Origin: Globodera rostochiensis
Taxonomy: Eukaryota; Nematoda; Chromadorea; Rhabditida; Heteroderidae
DNA length: 64,000 bases
Reading direction: 5' to 3'
NCBI GenBank assembly: GCA_018350325.1
Contig: JAEVLN010000031.1
Coordinates: forward strand, 293,472 to 357,471
A model generated the notes under the pieces. It was not told the DNA's origin and searched no databases. It saw only the letters and a list, made by a program, of their open reading frames with translations. Shown one piece after another: positions 22,280-37,200 of the stretch (its first letter is position 1; the number at the start of each line of letters is the position of its first letter). The translations under genes and the position numbers were made by a program.

Positions 22280-25200
22280 CTATTAAAACAATTAAAAATA
22301 GTCGAGCGAGTGGAGGACTACTAAACGTTTCCCTAACCGGTTCCCACTAAAGGCCGAGTTTCGGGATCCCGGCTAAATCCCGACCCAAACCCGGGAAATT
22401 CCCCCCAAAAAATGGTCGGTCGTGATCCCGATTATAGTAGGCCGGGACCGGAACTGGTACTGAAGTCTCCAATTTTAGGACTAAATTTCCCCCTTATAAA
22501 ATCATGGTTGCCAATATTTCACACTTTTTGGTTATTTAAACTAAAAAAATTTTAGATAGGGTGCGTTGGTATTCTCGCCGCCTGACTCTCTCTTTTTAGC
22601 ACACTATTTCGTCCAAAAATAAAATGTTCAAGAAATTAAACTAAAACAATTTTTAGATGGGGTGCGTTTGTCCAAATTACTCTCGCCGCCTGAGTCTCTC
22701 TTTTTAGCCCACTATTTCTTCAAAAAAAAAAGTTCAAGAAATTAAACTAAAACAATTTTTAGATGGGGTGCGTTGGTCCAAATTACTCTCTCCGCCTGAC
22801 TCTCTCTTTTTAGCACACTATTTCTTCAAAAAATAAAATGTTCAAGAAATTAAACTAAAACAATTTTTAGATGGGGTGCGTTTGTCCAAATTACTATCGC
22901 CGCCTGACTCTCTCTTTTTAGCACACTATTTCGTCCAAAAATAAAATGTTCAAGAAATTAAACTAAAACAATTTTTAGATGGGGTGCGTTTGTCCAAATT
23001 ACTCTCGCCGCCTGAGTCTCTCTTTTTAGCACACTATTTCGTCCAAAAATAAAATGTTCAAGAAATTAAACTAAAACAATTTTTAGATGGGGTGCGTTGG
23101 TCCAAATTACTCTCGTCGCCTGACTCTCTCTTTTTAGCACACTATTTCTTCAAAAAAAAAATGTTCAAGAAATTAAACTAAAACAATTTTTAGATGGGGT
23201 GCGTTTGTCCAAATTACTCTCGCCGCCTGACTCTCTCTTTTTAGCACACTATTTCTTCAAAAAATAAAATGTTCAAGAAATTAAACTAAAACAATTTTTA
23301 GATGGGGTGCGTTTGTCCAAATTACTCTCGCCCACTGACTCTCTCTTTTTAGCACATTATTTCGTCCAAAAAAAAAATGTTCAAGAAATTAAACTAAAAC
23401 AATTTTTAGATGGGGTGCGTTGGTCCAAATTACTCTCGCCGCCTGAGTCTCTCTTTTTAGCACACTATTTCTTCAAAAAATAAAATGTTCAAAAAAGTAA
23501 CTAAAAACAATTTTTAGATGGGGTGCGTTTTGTCCAAATTACTCTCGCCGCCTGAGTCTCTCTTTTTAGCACACTATTTCGTCCAAAAATAAAATGTTCA
23601 AGAAATTAAACTAAAACAATTTTTAGATGGGGTGCGTTTGTCCAAATTACTCTCGCCGCCTGACTCTCTCTTTTTAGCACATTATTTCGTCCAAAAATAA
23701 AATGTTCAAGAAATTAAACTGAAACAATTTTAAGATGGGGTGCGTTTGTCCAAATTACTCTCGCCGCCTGAGTCTCTCTTTTTAGCCCACTATTTCTTCA
23801 AAAACGAAAATGTTCAAGAATAAACTAAAAACAATTTTTAGATGGGGTGCGTTGGTCCAAATTACTCTCGCCGCCTGAGTCTCTCTTTTTAGCCCACTAT
23901 TTCTTCAAAAAAAAAAAGTTCAAGAAATTAAACTAAAACAATTTCTAGATGGGGTGCGTTGGTCCAAATTACTCTCGCCGCCTGACTCTCTCTTTTTAGC
24001 ACATTATTTCGTCCAAAAATAAAATGTTCAAAAAAGTAACTAAAAACAATTTTTAGATGGGGTGCGTTTGTCCAAATTACTCTCGCCGCCTGAGTCTCTC
24101 TTTTTAGCACACTATTTCGTCCAAAAATAAAATGTTCAAGAAATTAAACTAAAACAATTTTTACATGGGGTGCGTTTGTCCAAATTACTCTCGCCGCCTG
24201 CTCTCTCTTTTTAGCACACTATTTCATCAAAAATAAAATGTTCAAGAAATTAAACTAAAACAATTTTTAGATGGGGTGCGTTTGTCCAAATTACTCTCGC
24301 CGCCTGACTCTCTCTTTTTAGCACATTATTTCGTCCAAAAAAAAAATGTTCAAAAAAGTAACTAACACAATTTTTACATGGGGTGCGTTTGTCCAAATTA
24401 CTCTCGCCGCCTGACTCTCTCATTTTTAGCACACTATTTCATCAAAAATAAAATGTTCAAGAAATTAAACTAACACAATTTTTAGATGGGGTGCGTTGGT
24501 CCAAATTACTCTCGCCGCCTGAGTCTCTCTTTTTAGCACACTATTTCGTCCAAAAATAAAATGTTCAAGAAATTAAACTAAAACAATTTTTAGATGGGGT
24601 GCGTTTGTCCAAATTACTCTCGCCGCCTGACTCTCTCTTTTTAGCACATTATTTCGTCCAAAAATAAAATGTTCAAGAAATTAAACTGAAACAATTTTAA
24701 GATGGGGTGCGTTTGTCCAAATTACTCTCGCCGCCTGAGTCTCTCTTTTTAGCCCACTATTTCTTCAAAAAAAGAAAATGTTCAAGAATAAACTAAAACA
24801 ATTTTTAGATGGGGTGCGTTGGTCCAAATTACTCTCTCCGCCTGACTCTCTCTTTTTAGCACACTATTTCGTCCAAAAATAAAATGTTCAAGAAATTAAA
24901 CTGAAACAATTTTAGATGGGGTGCGTTCGTCCAAATTACTATCGCCGCCTGACTCTCTCTTTTTAGCACACTATTTCTTCAAAAAAAGAAAATGTTCAAG
25001 AAATTAAACTAAAACAATTTTTAGATGGGGTGAGTTGGTCCAAATTACTCTCTCCGCCTGACTCTCTCTTTTTAGCCCACTATTTCTTCAAAAAAAGAAA
25101 ATGTTCAAGAAATTAAACTAAAACAATTTTTAGATGGGGTGCGTTGGTCCAAATTACTCTCTCCGCCTGACTCTCTCTTTTTAGCCCACTATTTCTTCAA

Positions 25201-28200
25201 AAAAAGAAAATGTTCAAGAAATTAAACTAAAACAATTTTTAGATGGGGTGCGTTTGTCCAAATTACTCTCGCCGCCTGAGTCTCTCTTTTTAGCCCACTA
25301 TTTCTTCAAAAAAAAAATTTCAAGAAATTAAACTAAAACAATTTTTAGATGGGGTGCGTTTGTCCAAATTACTCTCGCCGCCTGACTCTCTCATTTTTAG
25401 CACACTATTTCATCAAAAATAAAATGTTCAAGAAATTAAACTAACACAATTTTTAGATGGGGTGCGTTGGTCCAAATTACTCTTGCCGCCTGACTCTCTC
25501 TTTTTAGCACACTATTTCTTCAAAAAATAAAATGTTCAAAAAAGTAACTAACACAATTTTTACATGGGGTGCGTTTGTCCAAATTACTCTCGCCGCCTGA
25601 GTCTCTCTTTTTAGCCCACTATTTCTTCAAAAAAAAAGTCAAGAAATTAAACTAAAACAATTTTTAGATGGGGTGCGTTGGTCCAAATTACTCTCGCCGC
25701 CTGACTCTCTCTTTTTAGCACACTATTTCTTCAAAAAATAAAATGTTCAAAAAAGTAACTAACACAATTTTTACATGGGGTGCGTTTGTCCAAATTACTC
25801 TCGCCGCCTGACTCTCTCATTTTTAGCACACTATTTCATCAAAAATAAAATGTTCAAGAAATTAAACTAACACAATTTTTAGATGGGGTGCGTTGGTCCA
25901 AATTACTCTCGCCGCCTGACTCTCTCTTTTTAGCACACTATTTCTTCAAAAAAAGAAAATGTTCAAGAAATTAAACTAAAACAATTTTTAGATGGGGTGC
26001 GTTTGTCCAAATTACTCTCGCCGCCTGACTCTCTCATTTTTAGCACACTATTTCATCAAAAATAAAATGTTCAAGAAATTAAACTAACACAATTTTTAGA
26101 TGGGGTGCGTTGGTCCAAATTACTCTCGCCGCCTGACTCTCTCTTTTTAGCACACTATTTCTTCAAAAAAAGAAAATGTTCAAGAAATTAAACTAAAACA
26201 ATTTTTAGATGGGGTGCGTTTGTCCAAATTACTCTCGCCGCCTGACTCTCTCATTTTTAGCACACTATTTCATCAAAAATAAAATGTTCAAGAAATTAAA
26301 CTAACACAATTTTTAGATGGGGTGCGTTGGTCCAAATTACTCTCGCCGCCTGAGTCTCTCTTTTTAGCCCACTATTTCTTCAAAAACGAAAATGTTCAAG
26401 AATAAACTAAAAACAATTTTAGATGGGGTGCGTTGGTCCAAATTACTCTCGCCGCCTGAGTCTCTCTTTTTAGCCCACTATTTCTTCAAAAAAAAAAAGT
26501 TCAAGAAATTAAACTAAAACAATTTCTAGATGGGGTGCGTTGGTCCAAATTACTCTCGCCGCCTGACTCTCTCTTTTTAGCACATTATTTCGTCCAAAAA
26601 TAAAATGTTCAAAAAAGTAACTAAAAACAATTTTTAGATGGGGTGCGTTTGTCCAAATTACTCTCGCCGCCTGAGTCTCTCTTTTTAGCACACTATTTCG
26701 TCCAAAAATAAAATGTTCAAGAAATTAAACTAAAACAATTTTTACATGGGGTGCGTTTGTCCAAATTACTCTCGCCGCCTGCTCTCTCTTTTTAGCACAC
26801 TATTTTTATCAAAAATAAAATGTTCAAGAAATTAAACTAAAACAATTTTTAGATGGGGTGCGTTTGTCCAAATTACTCTCGCCGCCTGACTCTCTCTTTT
26901 TAGCACATTATTTCGTCCAAAAAAAAAATGTTCAAAAAAGTAACTAACACAATTTTTACATGGGGTGCGTTTGTCCAAATTACTCTCGCCGCCTGACTCT
27001 CTCATTTTTAGCACACTATTTCATCAAAAATAAAATGTTCAAGAAATTAAACTAAAACAATTTTTAGATGGGGTGCGTTGGTCCAAATTACTCTCTCCGC
27101 CTGACTCTCTCTTTTTAGCCCACTATTTCTTCAAAAAAAGAAAATGTTCAAGAAATTAAACTAAAACAATTTTTAGATGGGGTGCGTTTGTCCAAATTAC
27201 TCTCGCCGCCTGAGTCTCTCTTTTTAGCCCACTATTTCTTCAAAAAAAAAATTTCAAGAAATTAAACTAAAACAATTTTTAGATGGGGTGCGTTTGTCCA
27301 AATTACTCTCGCCGCCTGACTCTCTCATTTTTAGCACACTATTTCATCAAAAATAAAATGTTCAAGAAATTAAACTAACACAATTTTTAGATGGGGTGCG
27401 TTGGTCCAAATTACTCTTGCCGCCTGACTCTCTCTTTTTAGCACACTATTTCTTCAAAAAATAAAATGTTCAAAAAAGTAACTAACACAATTTTTACATG
27501 GGGTGCGTTTGTCCAAATTACTCTCGCCGCCTGAGTCTCTCTTTTTAGCCCACTATTTCTTCAAAAAAAAAGTCAAGAAATTAAACTAAAACAATTTTTA
27601 GATGGGGTGCGTTGGTCCAAATTACTCTCGCCGCCTGACTCTCTCTTTTTAGCACACTATTTCTTCAAAAAATAAAATGTTCAAAAAAGTAACTAACACA
27701 ATTTTTACATGGGGTGCGTTTGTCCAAATTACTCTCGCCGCCTGACTCTCTCTTTTTAGCACATTATTTCGTCCAAAAAAAAAATGTTCAAAAAAGTAAC
27801 TAACACAATTTTTACATGGGGTGCGTTTGTCCAAATTACTCTCGCCGCCTGCTCTCTCTTTTTAGCACACTATTTCATCAAAAATAAAATGTTCAAGAAA
27901 TTAAACTAAAACAATTTTTAGATGGGGTGCGTTTGTCCAAATTACTCTCGCCGCCTGACTCTCTCTTTTTAGCACATTATTTCGTCCAAAAAAAAAATGT
28001 TCAAAAAAGTAACTAACACAATTTTTACATGGGGTGCGTTTGTCCAAATTACTCTCGCCGCCTGACTCTCTCATTTTTAGCACACTATTTCATCAAAAAT
28101 AAAATGTTCAAGAAATTAAACTAAAACAATTTTTAGATGGGGTGCGTTGGTCCAAATTACTCTCTCCGCCTGACTCTCTCTTTTTAGCCCACTATTTCTT

Positions 28201-31200
28201 CAAAAAAAGAAAATGTTCAAGAAATTAAACTAAAACAATTTTTAGATGGGGTGCGTTTGTCCAAATTACTCTCGCCGCCTGAGTCTCTCTTTTTAGCCCA
28301 CTATTTCTTCAAAAAAAAAATTTCAAGAAATTAAACTAAAACAATTTTTAGATGGGGTGCGTTTGTCCAAATTACTCTCGCCGCCTGACTCTCTCATTTT
28401 TAGCACACTATTTCATCAAAAATAAAATGTTCAAGAAATTAAACTAACACAATTTTTAGATGGGGTGCGTTGGTCCAAATTACTCTTGCCGCCTGACTCT
28501 CTCTTTTTAGCACACTATTTCTTCAAAAAATAAAATGTTCAAAAAAGTAACTAACACAATTTTTACATGGGGTGCGTTTGTCCAAATTACTCTCGCCGCC
28601 TGAGTCTCTCTTTTTAGCCCACTATTTCTTCAAAAAAAAAGTCAAGAAATTAAACTAAAACAATTTTTAGATGGGGTGCGTTGGTCCAAATTACTCTCGC
28701 CGCCTGACTCTCTCTTTTTAGCACACTATTTCTTCAAAAAATAAAATGTTCAAAAAAGTAACTAACACAATTTTTACATGGGGTGCGTTTGTCCAAATTA
28801 CTCTCGCCGCCTGACTCTCTCATTTTTAGCACACTATTTCATCAAAAATAAAATGTTCAAGAAATTAAACTAACACAATTTTTAGATGGGGTGCGTTGGT
28901 CCAAATTACTCTCGCCGCCTGACTCTCTCTTTTTAGCACACTATTTCTTCAAAAAAAGAAAATGTTCAAGAAATTAAACTAAAACAATTTTTAGATGGGG
29001 TGCGTTTGTCCAAATTACTCTCGCCGCCTGACTCTCTCATTTTTAGCACACTATTTCATCAAAAATAAAATGTTCAAGAAATTAAACTAACACAATTTTT
29101 AGATGGGGTGCGTTGGTCCAAATTACTCTCGCCGCCTGAGTCTCTCTTTTTAGCCCACTATTTCTTCAAAAACGAAAATGTTCAAGAATAAACTAAAAAC
29201 AATTTTTAGATGGGGTGCGTTGGTCCAAATTACTCTCGCCGCCTGAGTCTCTCTTTTTAGCCCACTATTTCTTCAAAAAAAAAAAGTTCAAGAAATTAAA
29301 CTAAAACAATTTCTAGATGGGGTGCGTTGGTCCAAATTACTCTCGCCGCCTGACTCTCTCTTTTTAGCACATTATTTCGTCCAAAAATAAAATGTTCAAA
29401 AAAGTAACTAAAAACAATTTTTAGATGGGGTGCGTTTGTCCAAATTACTCTCGCCGCCTGAGTCTCTCTTTTAGCACACTATTTCGTCCAAAAATAAAAT
29501 GTTCAAGAAATTAAACTAAAACAATTTTTACATGGGGTGCGTTTGTCCAAATTACTCTCGCCGCCTGCTCTCTCTTTTTAGCACACTATTTCATCAAAAA
29601 TAAAATGTTCAAGAAATTAAACTAACACAATTTTTAGATGGGGTGCGTTTGTCCAAATTACTCTCGCCGCCTGACTCTCTCTTTTTAGCACACTATTTCT
29701 TCAAAAAAGAAAATGTTCAAGAAATTAAACTAAAACAATTTTTAGATGGGGTGCGTTTGTCCAAATTACTCTCGCCGCCTGACTCTCTCATTTTAGCACA
29801 CTATTTCATCAAAAATAAAATGTTCAAGAAATTAAACTAACACAATTTTTAGATGGGGTGCGTTGGTCCAAATTACTCTCGCCGCCTGAGTCTCTCTTTT
29901 TAGCACCACTATTTCTTCAAAAACTAAAATGTTCAAGAAAGTAACTAAACACAATTTTAGATGGGGTGCGTTTGTCCAAATTACTCTCGCCGCCTGAGTC
30001 TCTCTTTTTAGCCCACTATTTCTTCAAAAAAAAAAGTTCAAGAAATTAAACTAAAACAATTTTAGATGGGGTGCGTTGGTCCAAATTACTCTCGCCGCCT
30101 GACTCTCTCTTTTTAGCACACTATTTCTTCAAAAATAAAATGTTCAAAAAGTAACTAAAACAATTTTTAGATGGGGTGCGTTTGTCCAAATTACTCTCGC
30201 CGCCTGACTCTCTCTTTTTAGCACACTATTTCGTCCAAAAATAAAATGTTCAAGAAATTAAACTAAAACAATTTTTACATGGGGTGCGTTTGTCCAAATT
30301 ACTCTCGCCGCCTGCTCTCTCTTTTTAGCACACTATTTCATCAAAAATAAAATGTTCAAGAAATTAAACTAAAACAATTTTTAGATGGGGTGCGTTTGTC
30401 CAAATTACTCTCGCCGCCTGACTCTCTCTTTTTAGCACATTATTTCGTCCAAAAAAAAAAATGTTCAAGAAATTAAACTAAAACAATTTTTAGATGGGGT
30501 GCGTTTGTCCAAATTACTCTCGCCGCCTGACTCTCTCATTTTTAGCACACTATTTCATCAAAAATAAAATGTTCAAGAAATTAAACTAACACAATTTTTA
30601 GATGGGGTGCGTTGGTCCAAATTACTCTCGCCGCCTGACTCTCTCTTTTTAGCACACTATTTCTTCAAAAAATAAAATGTTCAAAAAAGTAACTAACACA
30701 ATTTTAAGATGGGGTGCGTTTGTCCAAATTACTCTCGCCGCCTGAGTCTCTCTTTTTAGCCCACTATTTCTTCAAAAAAAGAAAATGTTCAAGAATAAAC
30801 TAAAACAATTTTTAGATGGGGTGCGTTGGTCCAAATTACTCTCGTCGCCTGAGTCTCTCTTTTAGCACACTATTTCTTCAAAAAAATGTTCAAGAAATTA
30901 AACTAAAACAATTTTTAGATGGGGTGCGTTTGTCCAAATTACTCTCGCCGCCTGAGTCTCTCTTTTTAGCCCACTATTTCTTCAAAAAAAAAAAGTTCAA
31001 GAAATTAAACTAAAACAATTTTTAGATGGGGTGCGTTTGTCCAAATTACTCTCGCCGCCTGACTCTCTCATTTTTAGCACACTATTTCATCAAAAATAAA
31101 ATGTTCAAGAAATTAAACTAAAACAATTTTTAGATGGGGTGCGTTTGTCCAAATTACTCTCGCCGCCTGACTCTCTCTTTTTAGCACATTATTTCGTCCA

Positions 31201-34200
31201 AAAAAAAAATGTTCAAAAAAGTAACTAACACAATTTTTACATGGGGTGCGTTTGTCCAAATTACTCTCGCCGCCTGACTCTCTCATTTTTAGCACACTAT
31301 TTCATCAAAAATAAAATGTTCAAGAAATTAAACTAACACAATTTTTAGATGGGGTGCGTTGGTCCAAATTACTCTCGCCGCCTGACTCTCTCTTTTTAGC
31401 ACACTATTTCTTCAAAAAAAGAAAATGTTCAAGAAATTAAACTAAAACAATTTTTAGATGGGGTGCGTTTGTCCAAATTACTCTCGCCGCCTGACTCTCT
31501 CATTTTTAGCACACTATTTCATCAAAAATAAAATGTTCAAGAAATTAAACTAACACAATTTTAGATGGGGTGCGTTGGTCCAAATTAATCTCGCCGCCTG
31601 AGTCTCTCTTTTTAGCCCACTATTTCTTCAAAAACGAAAATGTTCAAGAATAAACTAAAAACAATTTTTAGATGGGGTGCGTTGGTCCAAATTACTCTCG
31701 CCGCCTGACTCTCTCTTTTTAGCACACTATTTTCATCAAAAATAAAATGTTCAAGAAATTAAACTAAAACAATTTTTAGATGGGGTGCGTTTGTCCAAAT
31801 TACTCTCGCCGCCTGACTCTCTCTTTTTAGCACATTATTTCGTCCAAAAAAAAATGTTCAAAAAAGTAACTAACACAATTTTTACATGGGGTGCGTTTGT
31901 CCAAATTACTCTCGCCGCCTGACTCTCTCATTTTTAGCACACTATTTCATCAAAAATAAAATGTTCAAGAAATTAAACTAACACAATTTTTAGATGGGGT
32001 GCGTTGGTCCAAATTACTCTCGCCGCCTGACTCTCTCTTTTTAGCACACTATTTCTTCAAAAAAAGAAAATGTTCAAGAAATTAAACTAAAACAATTTTT
32101 AGATGGGGTGCGTTTGTCCAAATTACTCTCGCCGCCTGACTCTCTCATTTTTAGCACACTATTTCATCAAAAATAAAATGTTCAAGAAATTAAACTAACA
32201 CAATTTTTAGATGGGGTGCGTTGGTCCAAATTAATCTCGCCGCCTGAGTCTCTCTTTTTAGCCCACTATTTCTTCAAAAACGAAAATGTTCAAGAATAAA
32301 CTAAAAACAATTTTTAGATGGGGTGCGTTGGTCCAAATTACTCTCGCCGCCTGAGTCTCTCTTTTTAGCCCACTATTTCTTCAAAAAAAAAAGTTCAAGA
32401 AATTAAACTAAAACAATTTCTAGATGGGGTGCGTTGGTCCAAATTACTCTCGCCGCCTGACTCTCTCTTTTTAGCACATTATTTCGTCCAAAAATAAAAT
32501 GTTCAAAAAAGTAACTAAAAACAATTTTTAGATGGGGTGCGTTTGTCCAAATTACTCTCGCCGCCTGAGTCTCTCTTTTTAGCACACTATTTCGTCCAAA
32601 AATAAAATGTTCAAGAAATTAAACTAAAACAATTTTTACATGGGGTGCGTTTGTCCAAATTACTCTCGCCGCCTGCTCTCTCTTTTTAGCACACTATTTC
32701 ATCAAAAATAAAATGTTCAAGAAATTAAACTAAAACAATTTTTAGATGGGGTGCGTTTGTCCAAATTACTCTCGCCGCCTGACTCTCTCTTTTTAGCACA
32801 TTATTTCGTCCAAAAAAAAAATGTTCAAGAAATTAAACTAAAACAATTTTTAGATGGGGTGCGTTTGTCCAAATTACTCTCGCCGCCTGACTCTCTCATT
32901 TTTAGCACACTATTTCATCAAAAATAAAATGTTCAAGAAATTAAACTAACACAATTTTTAGATGGGGTGCGTTGGTCCAAATTACTCTCGCCGCCTGACT
33001 CTCTCTTTTTAGCACACTATTTCTTCAAAAAATAAAATGTTCAAAAAAGTAACTAACACAATTTTAAGATGGGGTGCGTTTGTCCAAATTACTCTCGCCG
33101 CCTGAGTCTCTCTTTTTAGCCCACTATTTCTTCAAAAAAAGAAAATGTTCAAGAATAAACTAAAACAATTTTTAGATGGGGTGCGTTGGTCCAAATTACT
33201 CTCGTCGCCTGAGTCTCTCTTTTTAGCACACTATTTCTTCAAAAAAATGTTCAAGAAATTAAACTAAAACAATTTTTAGATGGGGTGCGTTTGTCCAAAT
33301 TACTCTCGCCGCCTGAGTCTCTCTTTTTAGCCCACTATTTCTTCAAAAAAAAAAAGTTCAAGAAATTAAACTAAAACAATTTTTAGATGGGGTGCGTTTG
33401 TCCAAATTACTCTCGCCGCCTGACTCTCTCATTTTTAGCACACTATTTCATCAAAAATAAAATGTTCAAGAAATTAAACTAAAACAATTTTTAGATGGGG
33501 TGCGTTTGTCCAAATTACTCTCGCCGCCTGACTCTCTCTTTTTAGCACATTATTTCGTCCAAAAAAAAAATGTTCAAAAAAGTAACTAACACAATTTTTA
33601 CATGGGGTGCGTTTGTCCAAATTACTCTCGCCGCCTGACTCTCTCATTTTTAGCACACTATTTCATCAAAAATAAAATGTTCAAGAAATTAAACTAACAC
33701 AATTTTTAGATGGGGTGCGTTGGTCCAAATTACTCTCGCCGCCTGACTCTCTCTTTTTAGCACACTATTTCTTCAAAAAAAGAAAATGTTCAAGAAATTA
33801 AACTAAAACAATTTTTAGATGGGGTGCGTTTGTCCAAATTACTCTCGCCGCCTGACTCTCTCATTTTTAGCACACTATTTCATCAAAAATAAAATGTTCA
33901 AGAAATTAAACTAACACAATTTTTAGATGGGGTGCGTTGGTCCAAATTAATCTCGCCGCCTGAGTCTCTCTTTTTAGCCCACTATTTCTTCAAAAACGAA
34001 AATGTTCAAGAATAAACTAAAAACAATTTTTAGATGGGGTGCGTTGGTCCAAATTACTCTCGCCGCCTGAGTCTCTCTTTTTAGCCCACTATTTCTTCAA
34101 AAAAAAAAAGTTCAAGAAATTAAACTAAAACAATTTCTAGATGGGGTGCGTTGGTCCAAATTACTCTCGCCGCCTGACTCTCTCTTTTTAGCACATTATT

Positions 34201-37200
34201 TCGTCCAAAAATAAAATGTTCAAAAAAGTAACTAAAAACAATTTTTAGATGGGGTGCGTTTGTCCAAATTACTCTCGCCGCCTGAGTCTCTCTTTTTAGC
34301 ACACTATTTCGTCCAAAAATAAAATGTTCAAGAAATTAAACTAAAACAATTTTTACATGGGGTGCGTTTGTCCAAATTACTCTCGCCGCCTGCTCTCTCT
34401 TTTTAGCACACTATTTCATCAAAAATAAAATGTTCAAGAAATTAAACTAAAACAATTTTTAGATGGGGTGCGTTTGTCCAAATTACTCTCGCCGCCTGAC
34501 TCTCTCTTTTTAGCACATTATTTCGTCCAAAAAAAAAATGTTCAAGAAATTAAACTAAAACAATTTTTAGATGGGGTGCGTTTGTCCAAATTACTCTCGC
34601 CGCCTGACTCTCTCATTTTTAGCACACTATTTCATCAAAAATAAAATGTTCAAGAAATTAAACTAACACAATTTTTAGATGGGGTGCGTTGGTCCAAATT
34701 ACTCTCGCCGCCTGACTCTCTCTTTTTAGCACACTATTTCTTCAAAAAATAAAATGTTCAAAAAAGTAACTAACACAATTTTAAGATGGGGTGCGTTTGT
34801 CCAAATTACTCTCGCCGCCTGAGTCTCTCTTTTTAGCCCACTATTTCTTCAAAAAAAGAAAATGTTCAAGAATAAACTAAAACAATTTTTAGATGGGGTG
34901 CGTTGGTCCAAATTACTCTCGTCGCCTGAGTCTCTCTTTTTAGCACACTATTTCTTCAAAAAAATGTTCAAGAAATTAAACTAAAACAATTTTTAGATGG
35001 GGTGCGTTTGTCCAAATTACTCTCGCCGCCTGAGTCTCTCTTTTTAGCCCACTATTTCTTCAAAAAAAAAAGTTCAAGAAATTAAACTAAAACAATTTTT
35101 AGATGGGGTGCGTTTGTCCAAATTACTCTCGCCGCCTGACTCTCTCATTTTTAGCACACTATTTCATCAAAAATAAAATGTTCAAGAAATTAAACTAACA
35201 CAATTTTTAGATGGGGTGCGTTGGTCCAAATTACTCTCGCCGCCTGACTCTCTCTTTTAGCACACTATTTCTTCAAAAAATAAAATGTTCAAAAAAGTAA
35301 CTAACACAATTTTTACATGGGGTGCGTTTGTCCAAATTACTCTCGCCGCCTGAGTCTCTCTTTTTAGCCCACTATTTCTTCAAAAAAAAAGTCAAGAAAT
35401 TAAATTAAAACAATTTTTAGATGGGGTGCGTTGGTCCAAATTACTCTCGCCGCCTGACTCTCTCTTTTTAGCACACTATTTCTTCAAAAAATAAAATGTT
35501 CAAAAAAGTAACTAACACAATTTTTACATGGGGTGCGTTTGTCCAAATTACTCTCGCCGCCTGAGTCTCTCTTTTTAGCCCACTATTTCTTCAAAAAAAA
35601 AGTCAAGAAATTAAATTAAAACAATTTTTAGATGGGGTGCGTTGGTCCAAATTACTCTCGCCGCCTGACTCTCTCTTTTTAGCACACTATTTCTTCAAAA
35701 AATAAAATGTTCAAAAAAGTAACTAAAACAATTTTTAGATGGGGTGCGTTTGTCCAAATTACTCTCGCCGCCTGACTCTCTCATTTTTAGCACACTATTT
35801 CATCAAAAATAAAATGTTCAAGAAATTAAACTAACACAATTTTTAGATGGGGTGCGTTGGTCCAAATTACTCTCGCCGCCTGACTCTCTCTTTTTAGCAC
35901 ACTATTTCTTCAAAAAAGAAAATGTTCAAGAAATTAAACTAAAACAATTTTTAGATGGGGTGCGTTGGTCCAAATTACTCTCGCCGCCTGACTCTCTCTT
36001 TTTAGCACACTATTTCTTCAAAAAATAAAATGTTCAAGAAATTAAACTAACACAATTTTTACATGGGGTGCGTTTGTCCAAATTACTCTCGCCGCCTGAG
36101 TCTCTCTTTTTAGCCCACTATTTCTTCAAAAAAAAAGTCAAGAAATTAAACTAAAACAATTTTTAGATGGGGTGCGTTGGTCCAAATTACTCTCGCTGCC
36201 TGACTCTCTCTTTTTAGCAAACTATTTCATCCAAAAATAAAATGTTAAGAAATATGGAAAAAAGCCCGCCCGGAAAAGCCCTGCCGGCCCCAACCCGATT
36301 ATCCGAACCCGAGTGTTTAACTTTCTTCAATGTGGTTTCCGGCTTAAAATTTTCGCGGATTCAGACCCAAGAAATCCCGACTCAAGCCCGATCGATCCCG
36401 TCCCCAAAATTTAGTCGTCCCGCGAGATCCCGACGGAAGCCCAATCCCGTCCCGGTCTTTAGCTTACACAACAACCACCGCATTCATTGTCTCTTTGTTT
36501 GTCACCCGTTTTGCCCACCTCTGAACACTTTGTTGAGCATGTCCAACAGAGCAATTGGCTGATGAATTCGCCGTTTCAAATACTTCATGAACACGCCGTT
36601 CTGCTCGCCCTTCACTTCGTACGCTCCGACACCGCCGCTGGTCGCATAGCCTAAAAAATTGTTGTTGAACTTCAAAAAAAAACAAAAAAAATCACTTTTT
36701 TTAAATTTTGACTTTGGTGTCGAATTTAACTTACCCTTGGGGGGGAGGTCCTTTTTTAAATTTGAGAATAAGAGAGAGTGTAGTTTTTCTTAAAACCCTC
36801 AAAATAGGTACAACATTGGGGGTGTATAAATATAAATCTATAAAAATAGTTATTTTTAACAAAAAAAAAATGTATTTTTTTAGAGGTGCATTTTTCAATC
36901 GATTCGGTTTTATCGGTGAAAAATGTTTGTGGTAGCATAAAAAAAGCTTTAAATGCGTGAATTTTCAGAGTTAGTGGTAGGGTTAAACCCCGAACCCCGA
37001 GTCCCAAAATGGGATCATCCCCGACTCCTGCTTTCTTTAGGTTCGGGGACCGGAGGTGAACGAACACCCCTAAAGATCGGACTATTTAAAATTATATATA
37101 CCTATGTATTTATGCTTGCCCATAGAAAACATTGTTGAAATTTTTATTTTCAGCCCCGACCCCGACAATTGGGTCGTCCCCGACCCCCGTCATGACCAAC

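Noticed and set aside
23928..34302. Repeated 60-65 codon frames
   Set aside because: They recur with the satellite monomers and have no start, domain or splice context of their own.
36242..36562. 106-codon plus-strand frame after the satellite
   Set aside because: It crosses CCCG-rich repeat sequence and part of the antisense of exon 11.
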